From contig NW_027476285.1 of the NCBI RefSeq assembly GCF_051020955.1, positions 62,001 to 126,000 on the forward strand: 64,000 bases of DNA, in the 5' to 3' direction. The position numbers and the translations under genes were made by a program. The notes below the pieces were generated by a model. That model did not search any database, was not told where the DNA came from, and worked only from the letters and a program-made list of their open reading frames with translations. Origin of the DNA: Megalopta genalis. Taxonomy: Eukaryota > Arthropoda > Insecta > Hymenoptera > Halictidae. Of this stretch, positions 12,869-24,947 are shown one piece after another. Positions within the stretch are counted from its first letter, which is position 1. Each line of letters opens with the position of its first letter.

Positions 12869-13329
12869 ATTTGAAGCTATATCAATTATATCGCAAGTAT
12901 TTGAAGCTAAATCATTTGTGTCGCATGGCTTTGAAGCTAAGGCTTCTACTTTGCATTAATTTGAAGGTAAATCATGTGTTTCGCTTGGATTTGAAGGTAA
13001 CTCGATTGTTTCGCCTGTATTTGAAGTTAAATCATGTTTATCACAATTATCTGAATCTAAACCATTTGTTTCGCAAGAATATGAAGCTAAACCATGTGTT
13101 TCGCATGAATTTGAAGCTAAATCATGTATTTCGCACAGATTTAAGGCTAACTCGTTTGTTTTGCCTGCATTTGAAGCTATATCAATTATATGGCAAGTAT
13201 TTGAAGCTAAATCATTTGTGTCGCATGGCTTTGAGGATAAGCCTTCCACTTTGCATTAATTTGAAGGTAAATCATGTGTTTCGCTTGGATTTGAAGCTAA
13301 ACCTCCTACTTCGCATTGATTTGTAACTA

Positions 13330-15337
13330 AATCATGTGTTTCGCTTGGATTTGAAGCTAACTCGTTTGTTTCGCCTGCATTTGAAGCTATATCATTTATA
13401 TCGCAAGTATGTGAAACTAAATCATTTGTTTCGCATGGATTTGAAGCTAAGCCTTCTGCTTCGCATTGATTTGAATCTAAATCATGTGTTTCGCATGGAT
13501 TTGAAGCTAAGCCTTCTACTTCACATTGATTTGAAACTAAATCGTGTGGTTCGCATGGATTTGAAGCTAAATCATGTGTTTCGCACAGATTTGAAGCTAA
13601 GCCTTCTGCTTCGCATTGATTTGAAACTAAATCATGTGTTTCGCTTGGATTTGAAAGTAACTCGTTTGTTTCGCATGTATTTGAAGCTACATCATTTATA
13701 TCGCAAATATATGAAGCTAAACCATTTGTTTCGCAAGAATATGAAGCTAAACCATGTGTTTCGCTTGGATTTGGAGCTAACTCGTTTGTTTCGCCTGCAT
13801 TTGAAGCTATATCAATTATATCGCAAGTATTTGAATCTGAATCATTTGTGTCGCATGGCTTTGAGGATAAGCCTTCTACTTCGCATTAATTTGAAGGTAA
13901 ATCATGTGTTTCGCTTGGATTTGAAGCTAACTCGTTTGTTTCGCCTGCATTTGAAGCTATATCATTTATATCGCAAGTATGTGAAACTAAATCATTTCTT
14001 TCGCATGGATATGAAGCTATGCCTACTACTTCGCATTGATTTGTAACTAAATCATGTGTTTCGCATGGATTTGAAGGTAAATCATGTGTTTCGCATGGTT
14101 TTGAAACTATCTCGTTTGTTTCGCCTGCATTTGAAGCTAAATCAAGTTTATCACAAGTATCTGAATCTAAACCATTTGTTTCGCAAGAATATGAAGCTAA
14201 ACCATGTGTTTCGCTTGGATTTGAAGGTAACTCGTTTGTTTCGCCTGCATTTGAAGCTATATCAATTATATCGCAAGTATTTGAAGCTAAATCATTTGTG
14301 TCTCATGGCTTTGCAGAAAGCCTTCTACTATGCATTAATTTGAAGGTAAATCATGCGTTTCGCTTGGATTTGAATGTAACTCGTTTGTTTCGCCTGCATT
14401 TGAAGCTAAATCATGTTTATCACAATTATCTGAATCTAAACCATTTGTTTCGCAAGAATATGAAGCTAAACCATGTGTTTCGCATGAATTTGAAGCTAAA
14501 TCATGTATTTCGCACAGATTTGAAGCTAACTCGTTTGTTTCGCCTGCATTGAAACTGTATCACTTATATCACTTATCTATCGCAAGTATTTGATGGTTTC
14601 GCTTGGATTTGAAGGTAACTCGTTTGTTTCGCCCTTATTTGAAGCTATATCATTTATATCGCAAGTCTGTGAAGCTAAATCATTTGTTTCGCATGGAGTT
14701 GAAGCTAAGGCTTCTACTTCGCATTGATTTGAAGCTAAATCATGTGTTTCGCTTGGCTTTAAAGCTAACTCGTTTGTTTCGCATGCGGTTGAAGCTAAAT
14801 CAAGTTTATCACAAGTATATGAAGCTAAACCATTTGTTTTGCAAGAATATGAAACTAAACCATGTGTTTCGCTTGGATTTGAAGCTAAATCATGTGTTTC
14901 GCATAGACTTGAAGCTCCCTCGTTTGTTTCGCCTGCATTTGAAGCTATACCAATTATATCGCAAGTATTTGAAGCTAAATCATTTGCGTCGCATGGAGTT
15001 GAAGCTAAGGCTTCTACTTCGCATTGATTTGACACTAAATCATGTGTTTCGCTTGGATTTGAAGCTAACTCGTTTGTTTCGCCTGCATTTGAAGCTATAT
15101 CAATTATATCGCAAGTATTTGAATCTGAATCATTTGTGTCGCATGGCTTTGAGGATAAGCCTTCTACTTCGCATTAATTTGAAGGTAAATCATGTGTTTC
15201 GCTTGGATTTGAAGCTAACTCGTTTGTTTCGCCTGCATTTGAAGCTATATCATTTATATCGCAAGTATGTGAAACTAAATCATTTGCTTCGCATGGATAT
15301 GATGCTATGCCTACTACTTCGCATTGATTTGTAACTA
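13330..15337. repeat. 2008-bp tandem duplication, left copy
   Basis: Repeated directly at 15338-17345 with a constant shift of 2008 (67 monomers minus 2 nt). The only internal difference I noticed is TTCGCATTAA here against TTCGTATTAA in the right copy (near 15171 and 17179). The two missing nucleotides trace to the TTTGCAGAAAGCC monomer and the junction at 14546. Confidence 0.92.
14546..14602. repeat. Aberrant recombination-type junction, six copies in window
   Basis: An irregular stretch where a B monomer loses one T (GCATTGAAAC) and runs into a short internal repeat of TATCACTT, then CTATCGCAAG and a truncated monomer with TGATGGTTTCGC. Identical or nearly identical copies start at 16554, 19192, 21530, 32225 and 40676. 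The copies at 19192 and 21530 share a CTATCGC to CTATTGC change. It is a fingerprint for tracing which blocks descend from one another. Confidence 0.88.
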
Positions 15338-17345
15338 AATCATGTGTTTCGCTTGGATTTGAAGCTAACTCGTTTGTTTCGCCTGCATTTGAAGCTATAT
15401 CATTTATATCGCAAGTATGTGAAACTAAATCATTTGTTTCGCATGGATTTGAAGCTAAGCCTTCTGCTTCGCATTGATTTGAATCTAAATCATGTGTTTC
15501 GCATGGATTTGAAGCTAAGCCTTCTACTTCACATTGATTTGAAACTAAATCGTGTGGTTCGCATGGATTTGAAGCTAAATCATGTGTTTCGCACAGATTT
15601 GAAGCTAAGCCTTCTGCTTCGCATTGATTTGAAACTAAATCATGTGTTTCGCTTGGATTTGAAAGTAACTCGTTTGTTTCGCATGTATTTGAAGCTACAT
15701 CATTTATATCGCAAATATATGAAGCTAAACCATTTGTTTCGCAAGAATATGAAGCTAAACCATGTGTTTCGCTTGGATTTGGAGCTAACTCGTTTGTTTC
15801 GCCTGCATTTGAAGCTATATCAATTATATCGCAAGTATTTGAATCTGAATCATTTGTGTCGCATGGCTTTGAGGATAAGCCTTCTACTTCGCATTAATTT
15901 GAAGGTAAATCATGTGTTTCGCTTGGATTTGAAGCTAACTCGTTTGTTTCGCCTGCATTTGAAGCTATATCATTTATATCGCAAGTATGTGAAACTAAAT
16001 CATTTCTTTCGCATGGATATGAAGCTATGCCTACTACTTCGCATTGATTTGTAACTAAATCATGTGTTTCGCATGGATTTGAAGGTAAATCATGTGTTTC
16101 GCATGGTTTTGAAACTATCTCGTTTGTTTCGCCTGCATTTGAAGCTAAATCAAGTTTATCACAAGTATCTGAATCTAAACCATTTGTTTCGCAAGAATAT
16201 GAAGCTAAACCATGTGTTTCGCTTGGATTTGAAGGTAACTCGTTTGTTTCGCCTGCATTTGAAGCTATATCAATTATATCGCAAGTATTTGAAGCTAAAT
16301 CATTTGTGTCTCATGGCTTTGCAGAAAGCCTTCTACTATGCATTAATTTGAAGGTAAATCATGCGTTTCGCTTGGATTTGAATGTAACTCGTTTGTTTCG
16401 CCTGCATTTGAAGCTAAATCATGTTTATCACAATTATCTGAATCTAAACCATTTGTTTCGCAAGAATATGAAGCTAAACCATGTGTTTCGCATGAATTTG
16501 AAGCTAAATCATGTATTTCGCACAGATTTGAAGCTAACTCGTTTGTTTCGCCTGCATTGAAACTGTATCACTTATATCACTTATCTATCGCAAGTATTTG
16601 ATGGTTTCGCTTGGATTTGAAGGTAACTCGTTTGTTTCGCCCTTATTTGAAGCTATATCATTTATATCGCAAGTCTGTGAAGCTAAATCATTTGTTTCGC
16701 ATGGAGTTGAAGCTAAGGCTTCTACTTCGCATTGATTTGAAGCTAAATCATGTGTTTCGCTTGGCTTTAAAGCTAACTCGTTTGTTTCGCATGCGGTTGA
16801 AGCTAAATCAAGTTTATCACAAGTATATGAAGCTAAACCATTTGTTTTGCAAGAATATGAAACTAAACCATGTGTTTCGCTTGGATTTGAAGCTAAATCA
16901 TGTGTTTCGCATAGACTTGAAGCTCCCTCGTTTGTTTCGCCTGCATTTGAAGCTATACCAATTATATCGCAAGTATTTGAAGCTAAATCATTTGCGTCGC
17001 ATGGAGTTGAAGCTAAGGCTTCTACTTCGCATTGATTTGACACTAAATCATGTGTTTCGCTTGGATTTGAAGCTAACTCGTTTGTTTCGCCTGCATTTGA
17101 AGCTATATCAATTATATCGCAAGTATTTGAATCTGAATCATTTGTGTCGCATGGCTTTGAGGATAAGCCTTCTACTTCGTATTAATTTGAAGGTAAATCA
17201 TGTGTTTCGCTTGGATTTGAAGCTAACTCGTTTGTTTCGCCTGCATTTGAAGCTATATCATTTATATCGCAAGTATGTGAAACTAAATCATTTGCTTCGC
17301 ATGGATATGATGCTATGCCTACTACTTCGCATTGATTTGTAACTA
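15338..17345. repeat. 2008-bp tandem duplication, right copy
   Basis: Near-perfect copy of 13330-15337. Its right end passes into the 2338-bp unit at about 17346, where AAATCATG becomes AAACATG. The 16585-17043 part is also repeated at 21561-22019 (shift 4976). Confidence 0.92.
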
Positions 17346-19537
17346 AAACATGTGTTTCGCATGGATTTGAAGGTAAATCTTGTGTTTCACGTGGATTTGA
17401 AACTAACTCGTTTGTTTCGCCTGCATTTGAAGCTAAATCATGTTTATCACAAGTATCTGAATCTAAACCATTTGTTTCGCAAGAATATGAAGCTAAACCA
17501 TGTGTTTCGCATGAATTTGAAGCTAAATCATGTGTTTCGCACAGATTTGAAGCTAACTCGTTTGTTTTGCCTGCATTTGAAGCTATATCAATTATATCGC
17601 AAGTATTTGAAGCTAAATCATGTGTGTCGCATGGCTTTGAAGATAAGCCATCTACTTTGCATTAATTTGAAGGTAAATCATGTGTTTCGCTTGGATTTGA
17701 AGGTAACTCGTTTGTATCGCCAGGATTTGAAGCTAAATCATGTTTATCACAATTATAAGAATCTAAACCATTCGTTTCGCAAGAACAAGAAGCTAAACCA
17801 TGTGTTTCGCATGAATTTGAAGCTATATCACTTCTATCGCAAGTATTTGAAGCTAAATCATTTGTGTCGCACGGATTTGAAGCTAAGCCTTCTACTTCGC
17901 ATTGATTTGAAACTAAATCATCTGTTTTGCTTGGATTTGAATCTAACTCGTTTGTTTCGCCTGCATTTGATGCTTTATCAATTATATCGCAATTATCTGA
18001 AGCTAAATCATTTGTTTCTCATGGATGTGAAGCTAAGCCTTCTACTTCGCATTGATTTGAAACTAAACCATGTGTTTCGCTGGGATTTGAAGCTAACTCG
18101 TTTGTTTCGCCTGCATTTGATGCTATATCAATTATATTGCAAGTATTTGAAGCTAAATCATTTGTGTTGCATGGCTTTGAAGATAAGCCTTCCACTTTGC
18201 ATTAATTTGAAGGTAAATCATGTGTTTCGCTTGGATTTGAAGCTAAGCCTTCTACTTCGCATTGATTTGGAACTAAATCATGTGTTTCGCTTGGATTTGT
18301 AGCTAAGTTGTTTGTTTCGCATGCATTTGAAGCTAAATCAATCATATAGCAAGTATTTGAAGCAGAATCATTTGTGTCGCATGGCTTTGAGGATAAGCCT
18401 TCTACTTCGCATTAATTTGAAGGTAAGTCATGTGTTTCGCTTGGATTTGAAGCTATGTCTACTACTTCGCATTGATTTGAAACTAAATCATGTGTTTCGC
18501 ATGGATTTGAAGCTAAATCATGTGTTTCCCATGGATGTGAAACTAACTCGATGTTTCGCCTGCATTTGAAGCTAAATCATGTTTATCACAAGTACCTGAA
18601 TCTAAACCATTTGTTTCGCAAGAATATGAAGCTAAACCATGTGTTTCGCATGAATTTGAAGCTAAGTCATGTGTTTCGCACAGATTTGAAGCTAACACGT
18701 TTGTTTCGCCTGCATTTGAAGCTATATCAATTATATCGCAAGTATTTGAATCTGAATCATTTGTGTCGCATGGCTTTGAGGATAAGCCTTCTACTTCGCA
18801 TTAATTTGAAGGTAAATCATGTGTTTCGCTTGGATTTGAAGCTAACTCGTTTGTTTCGCCTGCATTTGAAGCTATATCATTTATATCGCAAGTATGTGAA
18901 ACTAAATCATTTCTTTCGCATGGATATGAAGCTATGCCTACTACTTCGCATTGATTTGTGACTAAATCATGTGTTTCGCATTAATTTGAAGGTAAATCAT
19001 GCTTTTCGCTTGGATTTGAATGTAACTCGTTTGTTTCGCCTGCATTTGAAGCTAAATCATGTTTATCACAATTATCTGAATCTAAACCATTTGTTTCGCA
19101 AGAATATGAAGCTAAACCATGTGTTTCGCATGAATTTGAAGCTAAATCATGTATTTCGCACAGATTTGAAGCTAACTCGTTTGTTTCGCCTGCATTGAAA
19201 CTGTATCACTTATATCACTTATCTATTGCAAGTATTTGATGGTTTCGCTTGGATTTGAAGGTAACTCGTTTGTTTCGCCCTTATTTGAAGCTATATCATT
19301 TATATCGCAAGTCTGTGAAGCTAAATCATTTGTTTCGCATGGAGTTGAAGCTAAGGCTTCTACTTCGCATTGATTTGAAGCTAAATCATGTGTTTCGCTT
19401 GGCTTTAAAGCTAACTCGTTTGTTTCGCATGCGGTTGAAGCTAAATCAAGTTTATCACAAGTATATGAAGCTAAACCATTTGTTTTGCAAGAATATGAAA
19501 CTAAACCATGTGTTTCGCTTGGATTTGAAGCTAAATC
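17200..19537. repeat. 2338-bp tandem duplication, left copy
   Basis: Repeated directly at 19538-21875 with a shift of 2338 (78 monomers minus 2 nt). I found no difference between the copies by eye; all conceptual translations compared were identical. It contains a 1-nt-shortened monomer ACTCGATGTTTCGCC near 18545 and one copy of the aberrant junction (19192). Confidence 0.92.
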
Positions 19538-21875
19538 ATGTGTTTCGCTTGGATTTGAAGCTAACTCGTTTGTTTCGCCTGCATTTGAAGCTATATCATT
19601 TATATCGCAAGTATGTGAAACTAAATCATTTGCTTCGCATGGATATGATGCTATGCCTACTACTTCGCATTGATTTGTAACTAAAACATGTGTTTCGCAT
19701 GGATTTGAAGGTAAATCTTGTGTTTCACGTGGATTTGAAACTAACTCGTTTGTTTCGCCTGCATTTGAAGCTAAATCATGTTTATCACAAGTATCTGAAT
19801 CTAAACCATTTGTTTCGCAAGAATATGAAGCTAAACCATGTGTTTCGCATGAATTTGAAGCTAAATCATGTGTTTCGCACAGATTTGAAGCTAACTCGTT
19901 TGTTTTGCCTGCATTTGAAGCTATATCAATTATATCGCAAGTATTTGAAGCTAAATCATGTGTGTCGCATGGCTTTGAAGATAAGCCATCTACTTTGCAT
20001 TAATTTGAAGGTAAATCATGTGTTTCGCTTGGATTTGAAGGTAACTCGTTTGTATCGCCAGGATTTGAAGCTAAATCATGTTTATCACAATTATAAGAAT
20101 CTAAACCATTCGTTTCGCAAGAACAAGAAGCTAAACCATGTGTTTCGCATGAATTTGAAGCTATATCACTTCTATCGCAAGTATTTGAAGCTAAATCATT
20201 TGTGTCGCACGGATTTGAAGCTAAGCCTTCTACTTCGCATTGATTTGAAACTAAATCATCTGTTTTGCTTGGATTTGAATCTAACTCGTTTGTTTCGCCT
20301 GCATTTGATGCTTTATCAATTATATCGCAATTATCTGAAGCTAAATCATTTGTTTCTCATGGATGTGAAGCTAAGCCTTCTACTTCGCATTGATTTGAAA
20401 CTAAACCATGTGTTTCGCTGGGATTTGAAGCTAACTCGTTTGTTTCGCCTGCATTTGATGCTATATCAATTATATTGCAAGTATTTGAAGCTAAATCATT
20501 TGTGTTGCATGGCTTTGAAGATAAGCCTTCCACTTTGCATTAATTTGAAGGTAAATCATGTGTTTCGCTTGGATTTGAAGCTAAGCCTTCTACTTCGCAT
20601 TGATTTGGAACTAAATCATGTGTTTCGCTTGGATTTGTAGCTAAGTTGTTTGTTTCGCATGCATTTGAAGCTAAATCAATCATATAGCAAGTATTTGAAG
20701 CAGAATCATTTGTGTCGCATGGCTTTGAGGATAAGCCTTCTACTTCGCATTAATTTGAAGGTAAGTCATGTGTTTCGCTTGGATTTGAAGCTATGTCTAC
20801 TACTTCGCATTGATTTGAAACTAAATCATGTGTTTCGCATGGATTTGAAGCTAAATCATGTGTTTCCCATGGATGTGAAACTAACTCGATGTTTCGCCTG
20901 CATTTGAAGCTAAATCATGTTTATCACAAGTACCTGAATCTAAACCATTTGTTTCGCAAGAATATGAAGCTAAACCATGTGTTTCGCATGAATTTGAAGC
21001 TAAGTCATGTGTTTCGCACAGATTTGAAGCTAACACGTTTGTTTCGCCTGCATTTGAAGCTATATCAATTATATCGCAAGTATTTGAATCTGAATCATTT
21101 GTGTCGCATGGCTTTGAGGATAAGCCTTCTACTTCGCATTAATTTGAAGGTAAATCATGTGTTTCGCTTGGATTTGAAGCTAACTCGTTTGTTTCGCCTG
21201 CATTTGAAGCTATATCATTTATATCGCAAGTATGTGAAACTAAATCATTTCTTTCGCATGGATATGAAGCTATGCCTACTACTTCGCATTGATTTGTGAC
21301 TAAATCATGTGTTTCGCATTAATTTGAAGGTAAATCATGCTTTTCGCTTGGATTTGAATGTAACTCGTTTGTTTCGCCTGCATTTGAAGCTAAATCATGT
21401 TTATCACAATTATCTGAATCTAAACCATTTGTTTCGCAAGAATATGAAGCTAAACCATGTGTTTCGCATGAATTTGAAGCTAAATCATGTATTTCGCACA
21501 GATTTGAAGCTAACTCGTTTGTTTCGCCTGCATTGAAACTGTATCACTTATATCACTTATCTATTGCAAGTATTTGATGGTTTCGCTTGGATTTGAAGGT
21601 AACTCGTTTGTTTCGCCCTTATTTGAAGCTATATCATTTATATCGCAAGTCTGTGAAGCTAAATCATTTGTTTCGCATGGAGTTGAAGCTAAGGCTTCTA
21701 CTTCGCATTGATTTGAAGCTAAATCATGTGTTTCGCTTGGCTTTAAAGCTAACTCGTTTGTTTCGCATGCGGTTGAAGCTAAATCAAGTTTATCACAAGT
21801 ATATGAAGCTAAACCATTTGTTTTGCAAGAATATGAAACTAAACCATGTGTTTCGCTTGGATTTGAAGCTAAATC
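19538..21875. repeat. 2338-bp tandem duplication, right copy
   Basis: Apparently identical to 17200-19537. After about 21880 it leaves that unit and continues as the 14.8-kb type sequence (TTCGCATAGACTTGAAG), showing that units from the 2008-bp and 2338-bp families are spliced together here. Confidence 0.92.
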
Positions 21876-22129
21876 ATGTGTTTCGCATAGACTTGAAGCT
21901 CCCTCGTTTGTTTCGCCTGCATTTGAAGCTATACCAATTATATCGCAAGTATTTGAAGCTAAATCATTTGCGTCGCATGGAGTTGAAGCTAAGGCTTCTA
22001 CTTCGCATTGATTTGACACTAAATCATGTGTTTCGCTTGGATATGAAGCTAACTCGTTTGTTTCGCCTGCATTTGATGCTGTATCAATTACATAGCAAGT
22101 ATTTGAAGCTAAATCATTTCTGTCGCATG

Positions 22130-23538
22130 GCTTTGAAGCTAACTCGTTTGTTTCGCCTGCATTGAAGCTATATCACTTCTATCGCAAGTATTTGAAGCTA
22201 AATCATTTGTGTCGCACGGATTTGAAGCTAAGCCTTCTACTTCGCATTGATTTGAAACTAAATCATCTGTTTTGCTTGGATTTGAATCTAACTCGTTTGT
22301 TTCGCCTGCATTTGAAGCTTTATCAATTATATCGCAATTATCTGAAGCTAAATCATTTGTTTCTCATGTATGTGAAGCTAAGCCTGCTACTTCGCATTGA
22401 TTTGAAACTAAACCATGTGTTTCGCTGGGATTTGAAGCTAACTCGTTTGTTTCGCCTGCATTTGAAGCTATATCATTTATATCGCAAGTATATGAAGCTA
22501 AACCATTTGTTTCGCAAGAATATTAAGCTAAACCATGTGTTTCGCTTTCGATTTGAAACTAACTCGTTTGTTTCGCCTGCATTTGAAGCTATATCAATTA
22601 TATCGCAAGTATTTGAATCTGAATCATTTGTGTCGCATGGCTTTGAGGATAAGCCTTCTACTTCGCATTAATTTGAAGGTAAATCGTGTGTTTCGCTTGG
22701 ATTTGAAGCTAACTCGTTTGTTTCGCCTGCATTTGAAGCTATATCATTTATATCGCAAGTATGTGAAAGTAAATCATTTGTTTCGCATGGATATGAAGCT
22801 ATGCCTACTACTTCGCATTGATTTGTATCTAAATCATGTGTTTCGCATGGATTTGAAGGTAAATCATGTGTTTCGAATGGATTTGAAATTAACTCGTTTG
22901 TTTCGACTGCATTTGAAGCTAAATCATGTTTATCACAAGTATCTGAATCTAAACCATTTGTTTTGCAAGAATATGAAGCTAAACCATGTGTTTCGCATGA
23001 ATTTGAAGCTAAATCATGTGTTTCGCACAGATTTGAAGCTAACTTGTTTGTTTCGCCTGCATTTGATGCTGTATCAATTATATCGCAAGTATTTGCAGCT
23101 AAATAATTTGTGTCGCATGGCTTTGAAGCTAAATCGTTTGTTTCGCCTGCATTTGAAGCTTTATCAATTATATCGCAATTATCTGAAGCTAAATCATTTG
23201 TTTCTCATGTATGTGAAGCTAAGCATTCTACTTCGCATTGATTTGAAACTAAACCATGTGTTTCGCTGGGATTTGAAGCTAACTCGTTTGTTTCGCCTGC
23301 ATTTGAGGCTATATCATTTATATCGCAAGTATGTGAAGCTGAATCAATTGTTTCGCATGGATATGAAGCTACGTCTACTACTTCGCATTGATGTGAAACA
23401 AAATCATGTGTTTCGCATGGATTTGAAGCTAAATCATTTGTGTCGCATGGCTTTGAAGCTAACTCGTTTGTTTCGCCAGCATTGAAGCTATATCACTTCT
23501 ATCGCAAGTATTTGAAGCTAAATCATTTGTGTCGCATG
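22130..23538. repeat. 1409-bp tandem duplication, left copy
   Basis: Repeated at 23539-24947 with a shift of 1409 (47 monomers minus 1 nt). The -1 is accounted for by two shortened GCATTGAAGC monomers (22161, 23481) and one lengthened monomer with TTTCGCTTTCGATTT near 22541. Two substitutions were noticed: CTTCTAC/CTTTTAC and AAATAATTT/AAATCATTT. Confidence 0.92.
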
Positions 23539-24947
23539 GATTTGAAGCTAACTCGTTTGTTTCGCCTGCATTGAAGCTATATCACTTCTATCGCAAGTAT
23601 TTGAAGCTAAATCATTTGTGTCGCACGGATTTGAAGCTAAGCCTTTTACTTCGCATTGATTTGAAACTAAATCATCTGTTTTGCTTGGATTTGAATCTAA
23701 CTCGTTTGTTTCGCCTGCATTTGAAGCTTTATCAATTATATCGCAATTATCTGAAGCTAAATCATTTGTTTCTCATGTATGTGAAGCTAAGCCTGCTACT
23801 TCGCATTGATTTGAAACTAAACCATGTGTTTCGCTGGGATTTGAAGCTAACTCGTTTGTTTCGCCTGCATTTGAAGCTATATCATTTATATCGCAAGTAT
23901 ATGAAGCTAAACCATTTGTTTCGCAAGAATATTAAGCTAAACCATGTGTTTCGCTTTCGATTTGAAACTAACTCGTTTGTTTCGCCTGCATTTGAAGCTA
24001 TATCAATTATATCGCAAGTATTTGAATCTGAATCATTTGTGTCGCATGGCTTTGAGGATAAGCCTTCTACTTCGCATTAATTTGAAGGTAAATCGTGTGT
24101 TTCGCTTGGATTTGAAGCTAACTCGTTTGTTTCGCCTGCATTTGAAGCTATATCATTTATATCGCAAGTATGTGAAAGTAAATCATTTGTTTCGCATGGA
24201 TATGAAGCTATGCCTACTACTTCGCATTGATTTGTATCTAAATCATGTGTTTCGCATGGATTTGAAGGTAAATCATGTGTTTCGAATGGATTTGAAATTA
24301 ACTCGTTTGTTTCGACTGCATTTGAAGCTAAATCATGTTTATCACAAGTATCTGAATCTAAACCATTTGTTTTGCAAGAATATGAAGCTAAACCATGTGT
24401 TTCGCATGAATTTGAAGCTAAATCATGTGTTTCGCACAGATTTGAAGCTAACTTGTTTGTTTCGCCTGCATTTGATGCTGTATCAATTATATCGCAAGTA
24501 TTTGCAGCTAAATCATTTGTGTCGCATGGCTTTGAAGCTAAATCGTTTGTTTCGCCTGCATTTGAAGCTTTATCAATTATATCGCAATTATCTGAAGCTA
24601 AATCATTTGTTTCTCATGTATGTGAAGCTAAGCATTCTACTTCGCATTGATTTGAAACTAAACCATGTGTTTCGCTGGGATTTGAAGCTAACTCGTTTGT
24701 TTCGCCTGCATTTGAGGCTATATCATTTATATCGCAAGTATGTGAAGCTGAATCAATTGTTTCGCATGGATATGAAGCTACGTCTACTACTTCGCATTGA
24801 TGTGAAACAAAATCATGTGTTTCGCATGGATTTGAAGCTAAATCATTTGTGTCGCATGGCTTTGAAGCTAACTCGTTTGTTTCGCCAGCATTGAAGCTAT
24901 ATCACTTCTATCGCAAGTATTTGAAGCTAAATCATTTGTGTCGCATG
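23539..24947. repeat. 1409-bp tandem duplication, right copy
   Basis: Copy of 22130-23538. The first 85 bp or so of a third copy follow at 24948 before the sequence diverges, which is typical of an unequal-exchange endpoint. Confidence 0.92.
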
